DNA of 64,000 bases from NCBI RefSeq assembly GCF_014171475.1, contig NZ_CP048817.1:124001-188000 (forward strand), written 5' to 3'. Under the pieces are notes generated by a model, which was not told the origin of the DNA, did no database searches, and saw only the letters and a program-made list of their open reading frames with translations. How positions within the stretch are numbered: position 1 is the first letter of the stretch; every line of letters starts with the position of its first letter. The position numbers and the translations under genes are program-made. This DNA is from Sphingomonas sp. So64.6b (GTDB taxonomy: Bacteria; Pseudomonadota; Alphaproteobacteria; Sphingomonadales; Sphingomonadaceae). Positions 53,441 through 62,447 of the stretch are shown here, in pieces.

Positions 53441-56035
53441 TCAACCATTTCCCTCGCGCGCCAGCGCCTTGAGCCGATACAACACCTCCAGCGCTTCGCG
53501 CGGGGTGAGAGCATCGACGTCGAGCGTTTCGACTTCGGCGCGGATCGCGTCGCTTTCCTCCTCCGCCGTCTCGACCATCGCGGCGAACAGGGGAAGGTCG
53601 TCGAGGCCGGCGGCAAGGCCACCGGTTTTCGCACGACCTGCCTCGAGTTTTGCGAGGACCGATTTCGCACGCGCGATGGTGATCGGCGGCAAGCCGGCGA
53701 GACGGGCGACGGCGAGGCCGTAGCTGCGGTCGGCAGGCCCTTCGGAAACCTCGTGCAGCAACACCAGCTCACCCTTCCATTCGCGGGCGCGGACATGGTG
53801 CAGGGTGAGTGCGTCGCAGCGTTCGGCGAGGCGGGTCAGTTCGTGATAATGCGTCGCGAACAGGCAGCGGCAGCGATTATCCTCATGGATCGCCTCGACC
53901 ACAGCCCAGGCGATAGCGAGGCCGTCATAAGTGCTGGTGCCGCGCCCGACTTCATCGAGGATGACGAAGCTGCGCGGGGTCGCCTGTGCCAGGATCGCGG
54001 CGGTTTCGACCATCTCGACCATGAAGGTCGAGCGGCCGCGGGCGAGATTGTCCGACGCGCCGACCCGGCTGAACAGCCGATCGACCAGGCCAAGTGTTGC
54101 GGAAGAAGCGGGCACATAGCTGCCGGCTTGCGCCAGCACCGCGATCAGTGCGTTCTGGCGCAGGAAGGTCGATTTGCCGCCCATGTTCGGGCCGGTGACG
54201 AGCCACAGGCGCGAGTCCTCGGACAAGCGGCAGTCATTGGCGACGAAGCGTTCGCCGCGCTTGGCCAGCGCGTCCTCGACCACCGGATGGCGGCCGCCTT
54301 CGATCTCAAAACAGGCATGGTCGACCAGAGCCGGGCGAGTCCAGCCGCCTTCGCTGGCGCGTTCGGCAAGGCCGGCGGCGACGTCCAGCCGGGCAAGCGC
54401 ATCGGCGGTTGCGGCGATTGGTTCGCGCCGGTCGAGTGCTGCTTGAGTCAGGTCTTCGAGATGCGCAGCCTCGGCGGCGAGCGCATGCGCACCCGCCTGA
54501 GTCACCTTGAGCGCGACCTCATGCAGTTCAGGCGCGTTGAAGCGCACCGCGCCGGCCATGGTCTGGCGGTGCGTGAAGCCGCTTTCGGGTTTCATCAAGG
54601 CGTCGGCGACACGCGCCGGCACTTCGATATGATAACCGAGCACGCCATTGTGGCGGATCTTCAATTGGGCGATGCCGGTACGCGAGCGATAATCGGCTTC
54701 CAGCGCGGCGATGGCGCGCCTGCCGCCGGCGCCGGCATCGCGCAGGTCGTCGAGCGCGGCGTCGTACCCCGGGGCGATATAACCGCCGTCCGAGGCATCG
54801 ATCGGGGGCGAGGGGGCCAGCGCGCGGGTCAGCAGGTCGATCAGCGCGCTATGCCCGCGAAGCTGCGGCGCGAGCATGGCGAGCAACGCGGGCGGCTCGT
54901 CAACGCGGTCGAGCCGCTCGCCCAATCGCCCACTGAGACTCTGGGCGCCATTGAGCCCGTCGCGGAGCTGACCAAGATCGCGCGGTGAGCCGCGTCCCGC
55001 CGCGAGCCGGCCGAGCGCGCGGCCGATATCGGGCAGACTGCGCAGGGTGGCGCGGAGCTGTTCGCGCAGGCCTGAATCATCGGCGAGCGACTGGACGAGG
55101 TTGAGCCGGTCCTCGATGCCCGTACGGTCCATCAGCGGTGCGCCGATATCGGCGGCGAGCAGGCGCGCGCCGGCGCCGGTGACGGTGCGGTCGATCGCGT
55201 CGAGCAGGCTGCCCTTGCGTTGCCCGGTTGCGGTCTGAGTCAGTTCGAGACTTTCGCGCGTCGCGGCATCGATCGCCATCTGGCGCGCCGCCTGATGCAG
55301 GCGCGGCGGGCGCAAAAAGGGTAGCGACCCGCGCGCGGTATGGTCGAGATAGGCGACCAGTCCGCCCGCCGCAGCGAGGGCGGCGCGGCTGAACTGGCCG
55401 AAACCGTCGAGCGTCGCGACGCCGAACAGCTCCTTCAACCGCGCTTCACCGCGCGCGCTGTCGAACTCGGTTTTCGGGCGCAGCATCGTCGCCGCCTCGC
55501 CGAATGCGGTTGCGTCCGACGCGATCGTCTCGGCCGGATTGAGCCGGGCGAGTTGCGCGCCGAGGCCGGCCGCATCGGCCTCGATCAATTCGAAACGGCC
55601 GGTCGAGACGTCGGCGGCGGCGATCGCCACTGAGCCTTGCGCTTCGCCGATCGCGACGCACCAATTGGCGGTGCGCGCGTCGAGCAGCGCCTCTTCGGTC
55701 AGCGTACCGGCGGTGACGACGCGGACGATGGCGCGGCCGACCAATGTCTTGCCGCCGCGCTTCTTGGCTTCGGCCGGGCTTTCGGTCTGTTCGGCCAGGG
55801 CGACGCGGTGGCCGGCCTTGATCAGGCGCGCGAGATATCCTTCAGCCGAATGCGCGGGTACGCCGCACATCGGGATCGGCACGCCGTCATGCTCGCCACG
55901 CGCGGTGAGCGCGATGTCGAGACAGGCGGCGGCGATCTTCGCGTCTTCGAAGAACATTTCGAAGAAATCGCCCATGCGATAGAAAAGAAGGCAATCATCG
56001 GCCTCCGCTTTCAGCGCGAGATATTGCGCCATCAT
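53441..56035 (-). CDS. mutS: DNA mismatch repair protein MutS
   Basis: 864 residues. Domain I mismatch-binding motif DDCLLFYRMGDFFEMFFEDA (Phe-x-Glu in FFEMF), clamp and lever helices in the middle, and the ATPase domain with Walker A GPNMGGKSTFLRQ, ARGRSTFMVEM and Walker B ILDEVGRGTSTYDGLA. The dimerising C-terminal helix includes SYGLAVARLAGLPPITIARA. It recognises mismatches and recruits MutL. The first Met pair (MMAQYLALKAEA) is used; no further in-frame start exists upstream and no clear ribosome site is seen. Confidence 0.97.
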   Translation of the reverse strand: MMAQYLALKAEADDCLLFYRMGDFFEMFFEDAKIAAACLDIALTARGEHDGVPIPMCGVPAHSAEGYLARLIKAGHRVALAEQTESPAEAKKRGGKTLVGRAIVRVVTAGTLTEEALLDARTANWCVAIGEAQGSVAIAAADVSTGRFELIEADAAGLGAQLARLNPAETIASDATAFGEAATMLRPKTEFDSARGEARLKELFGVATLDGFGQFSRAALAAAGGLVAYLDHTARGSLPFLRPPRLHQAARQMAIDAATRESLELTQTATGQRKGSLLDAIDRTVTGAGARLLAADIGAPLMDRTGIEDRLNLVQSLADDSGLREQLRATLRSLPDIGRALGRLAAGRGSPRDLGQLRDGLNGAQSLSGRLGERLDRVDEPPALLAMLAPQLRGHSALIDLLTRALAPSPPIDASDGGYIAPGYDAALDDLRDAGAGGRRAIAALEADYRSRTGIAQLKIRHNGVLGYHIEVPARVADALMKPESGFTHRQTMAGAVRFNAPELHEVALKVTQAGAHALAAEAAHLEDLTQAALDRREPIAATADALARLDVAAGLAERASEGGWTRPALVDHACFEIEGGRHPVVEDALAKRGERFVANDCRLSEDSRLWLVTGPNMGGKSTFLRQNALIAVLAQAGSYVPASSATLGLVDRLFSRVGASDNLARGRSTFMVEMVETAAILAQATPRSFVILDEVGRGTSTYDGLAIAWAVVEAIHEDNRCRCLFATHYHELTRLAERCDALTLHHVRAREWKGELVLLHEVSEGPADRSYGLAVARLAGLPPITIARAKSVLAKLEAGRAKTGGLAAGLDDLPLFAAMVETAEEESDAIRAEVETLDVDALTPREALEVLYRLKALAREGNG

Positions 56036-56613
56036 CGGAGTCGGGGCGGGGAGGTCTGGACGGGAATCTGGGTGGGGGCCATGGCCATTCGGTTAGCGGG
56101 AAATTCCCGGCTCGTCATGCCGGAGTTAGGCCCGCGCGACGCAATAAATAGAGCGTGGATTTTCATAGCAGGTGCGGACCGGCCTTATGCGCCCGCCGCC
56201 CGGCGGCAATCCTGTTTGCGACAATAAGAAAGAGCGCGCCGATATGGAGCCGGCAAGCGATGCCAGACCATATGCGGAGCCATGGTTGAATCATTGCACA
56301 TGGCCGACCCGGGACCTGGAATAGCGAGATATGGGACACCGGTAACGTGCCGTTTCTCAGGCTGTTGCTTCAGGCGAAATCGTTATAATATCTATAAATA
56401 TCAAATACTTAATCTTCAAACAGGCGAGATTGATGGTTGCCGGGATCTGACGAGATATAGGACATCGAGCGACCCTGAAATCGACCGGGCTTTCGCGCGC
56501 CAACGACATTTCGTGCGAGTTGCGATGTGGCTTTGGGGAGATGGTCAAGTCGCTGGCTGATCGACCGGCGCGCTGCTAAACGATCCGGCACAACATCCGG
56601 GACGCCCATCGCC
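56036..56613. other. AT-rich noncoding stretch
   Basis: No gene supported. Around 56380-56415 is a strongly AT-rich block (TTATAATATCTATAAATATC). A 16-base word, CGAGATATGGGACACC at 56325, recurs as CGAGATATAGGACATC at 56451, 14 of 16 identical. The region separates mutS from the VirB2-like gene and likely contains that gene's promoter. Confidence 0.5.
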
Positions 56614-57003
56614 ATGGCGAGCTTCGCCGTCTTTTCCTATTCGCTGGCCGATCCGATCGGGTCCGATCCGCTGGTCGCAGCGATGGCGTGGTTGCAAGGA
56701 AGCTTGCTCGGCACAGTAGCGACGACAATCGCGGTCGTCGCGGTCGCGGTGATCGGGCTGATGATGCTGAGCGGACGGATCAACTGGCGCTATGGCGCAA
56801 CGGTGATCACGGGGTGTTTCATCTTGTTCGGCGCAGGCACCATCGCCGCGGGAATCCGCTCAGCATCTGGCGGCGGCGGTAGCTATGAACCGGTCGTCGC
56901 AGCGCCTTATGTCGCTGCGCCGGTGCCGCCGCCGCCCGTCATTCGGGCGCCGCCACCAACCGCTTACGATCCTTATGCCGGGGCTGCACCGCGCAATATG
57001 TAG
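56614..57003 (+). CDS. TrbC/VirB2-like pilin, orphan
   Basis: 129 residues from MASFAVFSYSLADPIG. Two hydrophobic helices, WLQGSLLGTVATTIAVVAVAVIGLMML and TVITGCFILFGAGTIAAGI, with the short SGRINWRYGA loop between them, are the TrbC/VirB2 pilin signature; DPLVAAMAWLQGSLLG is typical of alphaproteobacterial members. A Pro-rich tail follows. In type IV secretion operons virB2 sits with virB3-B4, but none is present here, so this is an isolated copy, perhaps a remnant or a partner of genes elsewhere. Confidence 0.75.
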   Translation: MASFAVFSYSLADPIGSDPLVAAMAWLQGSLLGTVATTIAVVAVAVIGLMMLSGRINWRYGATVITGCFILFGAGTIAAGIRSASGGGGSYEPVVAAPYVAAPVPPPPVIRAPPPTAYDPYAGAAPRNM

Positions 57004-57061
57004 GTAAAGGAGCCGGGCTGGCCGAGAGGGTCGGGGCTATCGCGCCCGCCACCGTAATCGC

Positions 57062-57640
57062 TCACCACAGCCCCAGATCGACCATACTCGCATGGCCCGT
57101 GCTGCCGATGATCAGATGATCGATCACGGAGACCCCGACGGTCTTGGTCGCGGCGGCGACCGCGCGGGTCAGGTCGGTGTCGGAACGGCTTGGCGTGACA
57201 TCGCCGGAGGGATGGTTGTGCACCAGGATCAGCCCGTTTGCGTCGAGTTCCAGCGCGCGCTTGACGATCGTGCGGATATGGACCTGGCATTGGTCGACCG
57301 TCCCGGTCCACATTTCCTCGTCGCGGATCAGCCGATGGCGCACGTCGAGGAAGAGCACGCGAAAATGCTCATCGCCGGCATAGGCCAGTTCGGCACGGAG
57401 ATAATCGAGCACCGCCGTCATGTTAGGCATCAGCGGCCGTTGCCGCAGGTCGGTGCGCAGCGCGTGCCGCATCGCCTGGCGGAACGCGGCGATCAGGCTG
57501 ACCGCACGGGTGTCGCCACCTGTCGCGCGCATCTGCGCCCGGCGTGTCGCAGCAAGGACGCCGGGAAAGGAACCGAACTCCGCGATCAGCGCGGCAGCGG
57601 TAGCGGAGACGGCCGGGCCGGGGGGGGGATCCGCCGGCAA
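57062..57640 (-). pseudogene. RadC/JAB-domain protein, N-terminally truncated
   Basis: The JAMM domain is intact: DEHFRVLFLDVRHRLIRDEE, LVHNHPSGDVTPSRSDTDLT and VIDHLIIGS. Upstream only IAEFGSFPGVLAATRRAQM of the helix-hairpin-helix part remains; the family's usual first 40 or so residues (with a long LLE-L-A motif) are absent in all frames. The longest frame starts at a TTG, 9 codons before a run of nine G (57620-57628), which could shift frame. Either a decayed gene or one whose reading depends on the G-tract. Role of RadC is unsettled; it is not a proven repair protein. Confidence 0.6.
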
Positions 57641-58232
57641 TGACCCCTTCGAGGATACGTCGGCACCCAGCGGCGCCCGCCGATGCTGATGCCTTCAGGC
57701 TACGACGACGAGAAGTATTGCCGCCGGCCAGCTCCAAAACGACAGCATGATTTGAGACGCGGTTCGGATGACGTGCGGATCGAGCAGCTTCGTGATGTCC
57801 CCGCCGGCCGCTATTAATAAAAAGACGCTCATCCATATCGGCCACACCCCTGTTGGCTCGGAGCATCATAGCCAAGATGACGAGAAATAACAAGTCATTG
57901 ATGACGAGAATCGCGCCTCAATTTTTGAAGTAGTGCAGCTATTTGTATGCTCAGCTAACAATCATCGGTTCATCGGTGGCAAGACAGGCACAAGCAGTGA
58001 GGCGTGAGGTGCCCGGCTAATATCTGGCACCTTGAGCAAAGTGATGCGTAACAGCTCCAGGAAGGCAATGATTCATCCACTACGGCGATGTATATTGTAT
58101 ACGTAGCCAAGTTAATAATCCATCTGCATTACAACTCCAGACAGCGCTGATCGGCTGGAAAAGAATATCGCAGTCGAGCCAAGCCGCACAGACCGGCGTC
58201 GTCGTGCGTGCGGCAGGGCCGGCCGGACGAAG
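57641..58232. other. Noncoding stretch, mixed composition
   Basis: I see no gene, hairpin of note or repeat. The composition is AT-richer than core genes, especially 57890-58110, in keeping with accessory DNA between the RadC remnant and the HTH gene. Confidence 0.4.
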
Positions 58233-58520
58233 TCACGCCGCGCCTCGATCAAGCGGCTGGAAAGAAGGCTTCGTGATTGTCTCCATCGGGGTCCCGATCG
58301 CAGACTGGTTCGAAGGGGGCGGGTATGTAAGGACCAACTCCGCCGCGCTCGACCCGGTTGTCGCGCCGCGCAGCCTAGTCGTGTCTTCGGTTTCGCGACG
58401 GATGGTGTGATGCGACCCGCCGAGAAGACGAGCAATATCCTCGCTACGCTTGCCTTGGCCAACGAGGCGCAGGCACTCGATTTGCCTTGCCGGCAGCTGA
58501 TCAAGCCCGTCTTCGGTCAT
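58233..58520 (-). CDS. Short LuxR-type HTH protein
   Basis: 95 residues. LPARQIECLRLVGQGKRSEDIARLLGGSHHTIRRETEDTTRL is a LuxR/GerE-type helix-turn-helix, here at the N-terminus without a receiver domain; HTIRRETEDTTRLRG replaces the usual HTV--H---- recognition helix and may be weakened. The C-terminal 45 residues are unrelated low-complexity. A small orphan regulator or a decaying one; GGTGGGAA precedes the ATG but close to it. Confidence 0.5.
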   Translation of the reverse strand: MTEDGLDQLPARQIECLRLVGQGKRSEDIARLLGGSHHTIRRETEDTTRLRGATTGSSAAELVLTYPPPSNQSAIGTPMETITKPSFQPLDRGAA

Positions 58521-58685
58521 TTCCCACCGTCATCGAAACGATCTTAAGCTAAAGTGAAAGCGATGTCGCCATCAACAAAATTACAATTTTAACGCTCATT
58601 ACGGCTCGATCAGAACGCGAAGCCGCCGGCTGCTTTTCGTTTCGCTGGTCATCGTCAAGGCAAAAAAGGCGACGTGCCGGGCATA

Positions 58686-58701
58686 TTGACATTGATGTCA
58701 A
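58686..58701. promoter_or_regulatory. Operator-like TTGACAT-TG-ATGTCAA
   Basis: A perfect 7-base inverted repeat with a two-base spacer, whose left arm doubles as a consensus -35 (TTGACA). A second dyad, ATTGATGT/ACATCAAT (58691-58698, 58713-58720), overlaps it. It lies about 50 bases before the metal-hydrolase gene and would block its promoter if bound. The regulator is unknown; a TetR gene lies 1.5 kb away. Confidence 0.6.
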
Positions 58702-58751
58702 AATCTATATGAACATCAATCTCAATATAGTTTCCATAAAGCGAGGCCGTC

Positions 58752-59600
58752 ATGAACCAAACCCTCACGCCGCCCGACATCGCCATTCCGCTGCGCGATC
58801 TGCGGTTCAATCGCGACGCCGCTCAGCATCCGCGCTGGTGGCATGGCGGCGATCCCGTCGCGACCGCCTTTTTCAACGCGCTGTCCTGCACATTCCCAGC
58901 GGGCGAGAAATTCTTCATGGACAGCGTGCGGGCGTATCGGCGCTCGGTCGATCCAGTGCTGCAGAAGCAGATCGGAGGCTTCATCGCGCAGGAAGCGGTG
59001 CACAGCCGCGAGCATGCCGCGTTCAACAAACTGGCGGCGGATAGTGGTTATACCGTCGCGACGCTCGAGGCGCGGACCAAGCGCGTGCTCGATTTCGCGC
59101 GCACCCGGGCAAAGGAACATCAGCTTGCCGCAACCTGTGCGCTGGAGCATTTCACCGCGATCCTGGCGCATGAACTGCTCGCCACCAACGGCCGCGACAT
59201 GGACGCAGCACCCGAGGATGCGGCGCGGCTGTGGGGATGGCACGCGATCGAGGAGGTGGAGCACAAGGCCGTCGCCTTCGACACTTTTCTCGCGGTTACC
59301 GCCCATTGGTCGGGCTTGCGGCGCTATGCATTGCGAGTGCGGGCGATGATCCTCGCGACGATCATTCTGGTCGTTACGATGCGCGCCAATATGGCCGATC
59401 TGTACCGTGAGGATGGTCTGCGTGGCCCGCGCATCTGGTGGCGCACGCTCAAATTCCTGTTCGGCCGCCCCGGCATGCTGCGCCGCGTGACGCCCGCCTG
59501 GCTGACCTATTTTCGCCCCGGTTTCCATCCCTGGCAGCATGACGACCGGGCGGTGCTCGCGTCGGCGCAGAAGCGGCTGGGCATCGCGGCGGCCATATGA
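58752..59600 (+). CDS. Predicted metal-dependent hydrolase (ferritin-like)
   Basis: 282 residues. FIAQEAVHSREHAAFNK (E-x3-H), CALEHFTAILAHEL and WHAIEEVEHKAVAFD (E-x2-H) are repeated Glu/His motifs spaced as in four-helix di-iron proteins, matching the PF10118-type 'predicted metal-dependent hydrolase' family. A membrane-like segment (AMILATIILVVTMRANMADL) follows. The substrate is not known. GCGAGG precedes the ATG. A strong palindrome lies at its promoter. Confidence 0.85.
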   Translation: MNQTLTPPDIAIPLRDLRFNRDAAQHPRWWHGGDPVATAFFNALSCTFPAGEKFFMDSVRAYRRSVDPVLQKQIGGFIAQEAVHSREHAAFNKLAADSGYTVATLEARTKRVLDFARTRAKEHQLAATCALEHFTAILAHELLATNGRDMDAAPEDAARLWGWHAIEEVEHKAVAFDTFLAVTAHWSGLRRYALRVRAMILATIILVVTMRANMADLYREDGLRGPRIWWRTLKFLFGRPGMLRRVTPAWLTYFRPGFHPWQHDDRAVLASAQKRLGIAAAI

Positions 59601-59611
59601 TTAAGGGGGCT

Positions 59612-60064
59612 ATGACGAAAATGATCAGGATCGCGCCCGTCACCGCTATCGCCACGGCATTGCTGGCAACCTGCTGGACCGGATCTGCGCTGGCTGCGAA
59701 CGACGATGCCCTGATCGGGCGCTGGCGTACGCAGGAGCGCGGCGGGGTGGTCGAGATTCATCGATGCGGCGCGGCCTTGTGCGGGCGCGTCGTCGATGGC
59801 GCGCCGCTCCGTGCAAATCCCGATCAGCGCGATGTGAAGAATGGCGACAAGGCGCTACGCACGCGCAAGCTGATGGGCTTGCGCATTCTGGGCGGCTTCA
59901 CCGGCGGGCCGACCGAATGGAAGGGTGGGCCGCTCTACGATCCCAATAGCGGCGATGGCGCGGCGACCGGTTATCTGATGCTGGCCGGACCCGACACGCT
60001 CAAGGTGAAGGGGTGTCTGGCGCTGTTCCTGTGCCGGACACAGACCTGGCAGCGCGCACGCTAA
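59612..60064 (+). CDS. Secreted DUF2147 protein
   Basis: 150 residues. A signal peptide ends at ALAA after an 18-residue hydrophobic stretch (IATALLATCWTGSALA). The mature domain has LIGRWRTQERGGVVEIHRCG, CGRVVDGAP and GYLMLAGPDTLKVKGCLALFLC, the DUF2147 pattern with four Cys. An ATG 15 bases upstream overlaps the hydrolase stop, so initiation is ambiguous (59597, 59612 or 59621). Probably co-transcribed with the metal hydrolase. Function unknown. Confidence 0.8.
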   Translation: MTKMIRIAPVTAIATALLATCWTGSALAANDDALIGRWRTQERGGVVEIHRCGAALCGRVVDGAPLRANPDQRDVKNGDKALRTRKLMGLRILGGFTGGPTEWKGGPLYDPNSGDGAATGYLMLAGPDTLKVKGCLALFLCRTQTWQRAR

Positions 60065-60070
60065 ACGGCA

Positions 60071-60278
60071 GGAGGCTGTTTGAAAACTCGCGGTAGAGCG
60101 AGTTTTGAAGGCGGTTCCGCCCGCCGCAGCCTTTCCATCAATGCTTCGCATCGCCGAAACCTTGGGCTGCTCCGCCCGCCCGCCTCCCGACCACCCATTC
60201 AGGATATGCTGTGGGCGGTCGGGAGGGGGAGCGGGCCGGAACCGCCAAATGCGCCTCAGCGCATTTCCAAACAGATCC
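60071..60278. repeat. 208-base nested inverted-repeat element
   Basis: Outer pairs CTGTTTG (60076) / CAAACAG (60268), GGCGGTTCCG (60110) / CGGAACCGCC (60237) and CTCCCGACC / GGTCGGGAG (60186, 60219) nest around a central loop. Each arm also carries its own small hairpin, AAACTCGC-ggta-GAGCGAGTTT at about 60084 and AAATGCGC-ctca-GCGCATTT at about 60248. A mobile REP-like or MITE-like element, or a cruciform; I associate this type with sphingomonads. It separates DUF2147 and TetR genes. Confidence 0.65.
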
Positions 60279-60889
60279 TAAAGTCCCGACTGGATCAGGG
60301 CCGGCAGAATTTGCGCCATCACGCCACGCCCCGCATCGGGTTTCTGACCAAGCATCTCGCGCAGCTGCGGGCCGATCACCGCGTCGCCGAACGCGCAGAC
60401 CGCGATGAGCAGGACGATCGAGCGGATCTTCGCGTCCGATTCCGGGCCGATGGCGAGTTTCTCACCGATCGCGCCGACCAGGTCGAGCACCGCCTGACGG
60501 ATCGGCTCGAGATGGTCGAACTCGCGCGACAGCATCAGCCAGGCGGCCAGTTGCCCCGCGCCGCCGCCGTCGAACGCATCGAACACTTTCTCGACCAGGA
60601 TCGACGGTGCGCCGGCATCGGTTTTGAGATGCGCCACGGCATCGTCGAGCGCGTCGGCGAGGTCGCGGATCATCGATGCCATCAGCGCGCTCTGCATTTC
60701 GCCCGCCGAACCGAAATGATGGATCAGGTTGGTGTGCGACATGCCGATGCGATTGCCGACATTGGCCAGCGTGACTGCCGCCGGCCCACCCTCCAGCAAG
60801 AGTTCACGCGCCGCGACAAGGCCTTCCTCGCGCGCTTCCGCGGCGTTGCGCTTGCGCCGCTTCGCGCGAACCGGACCGGTGACCTCCAA
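60278..60889 (-). CDS. TetR-family regulator
   Basis: 203 residues from TTG 60889 (GGGGGG eight bases upstream); a TTG at 60964 is also possible and adds an N-terminus that looks unlike the family. AREEGLVAARELLLEGGPAAVTLANVGNRIGMSHTNLIHHFGSAGEM is the TetR helix-turn-helix, and the C-terminal helical domain follows. Ligand unknown. It may govern the metal-hydrolase or the divergent PD40 gene; neither assignment is shown by the sequence. Confidence 0.85.
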   Translation of the reverse strand: MEVTGPVRAKRRKRNAAEAREEGLVAARELLLEGGPAAVTLANVGNRIGMSHTNLIHHFGSAGEMQSALMASMIRDLADALDDAVAHLKTDAGAPSILVEKVFDAFDGGGAGQLAAWLMLSREFDHLEPIRQAVLDLVGAIGEKLAIGPESDAKIRSIVLLIAVCAFGDAVIGPQLREMLGQKPDAGRGVMAQILPALIQSGL

Positions 60890-61113
60890 GATAATTCCCC
60901 CCCCGGCCTTGCCGCTACGGAAAGGCCAGGGGGCACTATGACGCAGCGGGCGGGGTGGGATCAACAGTTAACGCGTTCGCGCGTCGTGCCGTATCCGTCA
61001 TGTGTGTCCGTCGGCCGCCCGAGCTGATCGTTTGGCAGCTAACCGCTTCGTATCGGCGTGCAGGGCGTTATAACTGGACTCACCACCGAAACCGGTTGAG
61101 GGTATAAATCCGC

Positions 61114-61965
61114 ATGTTGAAGAATATCATGCTTGCCGTGCTGTTCGTGTCGGCGCCGGGTGTCGCCGCCGAACATGCCGAGCGCCTGTCGATCTCGACC
61201 ATGGTGTCAGATGTGCGCCTCGCCGTCTCGCCTGACGAGACGCACCGGTTATGGGGACTGGTCAACCGCACGCCCGGCGCCGGGCTGGAGATCGTCGAAT
61301 CGCGGCTCGTCGAGGGTCAATGGAGCGCGCCGTTGCCGGTCTCGTTCAACGGGCCGGCGAATGACTTCGACCCGAGCTTCTCGCCCGATGGCCGGACGGT
61401 CTATTTCTTCTCCAACCGCCCCGGCGGCGCGGGGGGCGACGATCTCTATGCGGTATCCTATGATCCGGGGACACGCGTCTATGGCGAACCACGCAACCTT
61501 GGACCCAAGGTCAACACCGATGGCGACGAATGGGCGCCGACCGTCTCGCCCGATGGCCGCACGCTGATGTTCGCATCGAACCGACATGGCCTGTCCGGCG
61601 GGCAGAATCTGTTCGTCGCGCCGCTCAAAGGGGGCGAGATCGGCACGCCGGTCGCGCTCGACGCGGTGATCGATACCGCCGAGGACGAATATGATGCGAC
61701 CTTTGTCGGTGGCGCGGACCGTATCGTATTTGCACGCGGCGATGCCTATGGCGACAAGGGTGCGAAGCTCCATTCGGCGGTGAAGGATGGGAAGGGCTGG
61801 CGCGACGAAGGGCCGTTGCCGCCGACGATCAATTGCTCGGCCGAGCTCAATATCGGCCCCTCGGTGTCGCCCTCGGGAAAATTCTACTGGTCGGCGGCGT
61901 GCGGTCCGGGGGAGACGCGGCTCGACCTGTGGACCGGCGACTTGCCCTCCGTCACGCGCCGGTAA
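61114..61965 (+). CDS. Secreted PD40 / TolB-like beta-propeller protein
   Basis: 283 residues. Signal peptide MLKNIMLAVLFVSAPGVAA, then repeated PD40 blades with the signature FDPSFSPDGRTVYFFSNRPG, APTVSPDGRTLMFASNRHG and IGPSVSPSGKFYW. Beta-propellers of this kind mediate protein interactions in the periplasm. Function unknown. A close relative lies at 62448 on the other strand, and similar wording (EFDATF, ARAAD/ARGDA) shows they are paralogues. Confidence 0.85.
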   Translation: MLKNIMLAVLFVSAPGVAAEHAERLSISTMVSDVRLAVSPDETHRLWGLVNRTPGAGLEIVESRLVEGQWSAPLPVSFNGPANDFDPSFSPDGRTVYFFSNRPGGAGGDDLYAVSYDPGTRVYGEPRNLGPKVNTDGDEWAPTVSPDGRTLMFASNRHGLSGGQNLFVAPLKGGEIGTPVALDAVIDTAEDEYDATFVGGADRIVFARGDAYGDKGAKLHSAVKDGKGWRDEGPLPPTINCSAELNIGPSVSPSGKFYWSAACGPGETRLDLWTGDLPSVTRR

Positions 61966-62159
61966 GAAGCGCGGCGGTAGGGTGTTCCCACTGCGGGAAT
62001 TCAGTCGCTCGCTAAATCAGGTCCGATCATCTATAGCGGGCCAATCGCCGGCGCGACGCCGGGACATGCAGCGACCGGAAGCCGATCCGCTCCCCTTTTG
62101 CCGACGTCCTCGCCAACGTCCGGCCGCCTGACGATCCCGTCGGCGGTGAGGAGAAGACT

Positions 62160-62369
62160 ATGTCGAGAATTCCCGTTCGCCCATTCCTAATCGCCAAGGA
62201 CGAGGATGGCGTGTTTCGCCTGACCGTGCGCAGCACGCGCTACAATTCGCAGAATTACCCGATCGTCACCGCCGCGCTGCAGGACGAGACTTTCAAGACC
62301 GCCACCGCGGCGCGCGCCTTTGCGCGCGACAATTTCGGCGCCGAACCGGGGCAATACGCCTCCAAATAA
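62160..62369 (+). CDS. Small hypothetical protein
   Basis: 69 residues, MSRIPVRPFLIAKDEDGVFR with AGGAG eight bases before the ATG. It ends AFARDNFGAEPGQYAS. Predicted beta-rich then helical; no signal or membrane segment, no family recognised. Codon use matches the core genes. Confidence 0.65.
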   Translation: MSRIPVRPFLIAKDEDGVFRLTVRSTRYNSQNYPIVTAALQDETFKTATAARAFARDNFGAEPGQYASK

Positions 62370-62447
62370 CGACGTCCGCCGGCCTCCCGGGATTTTAGCC
62401 GGTTTTGATCCGGACGGTCCCGGAACGTGCCCGCCGCGTGCGGCGCA

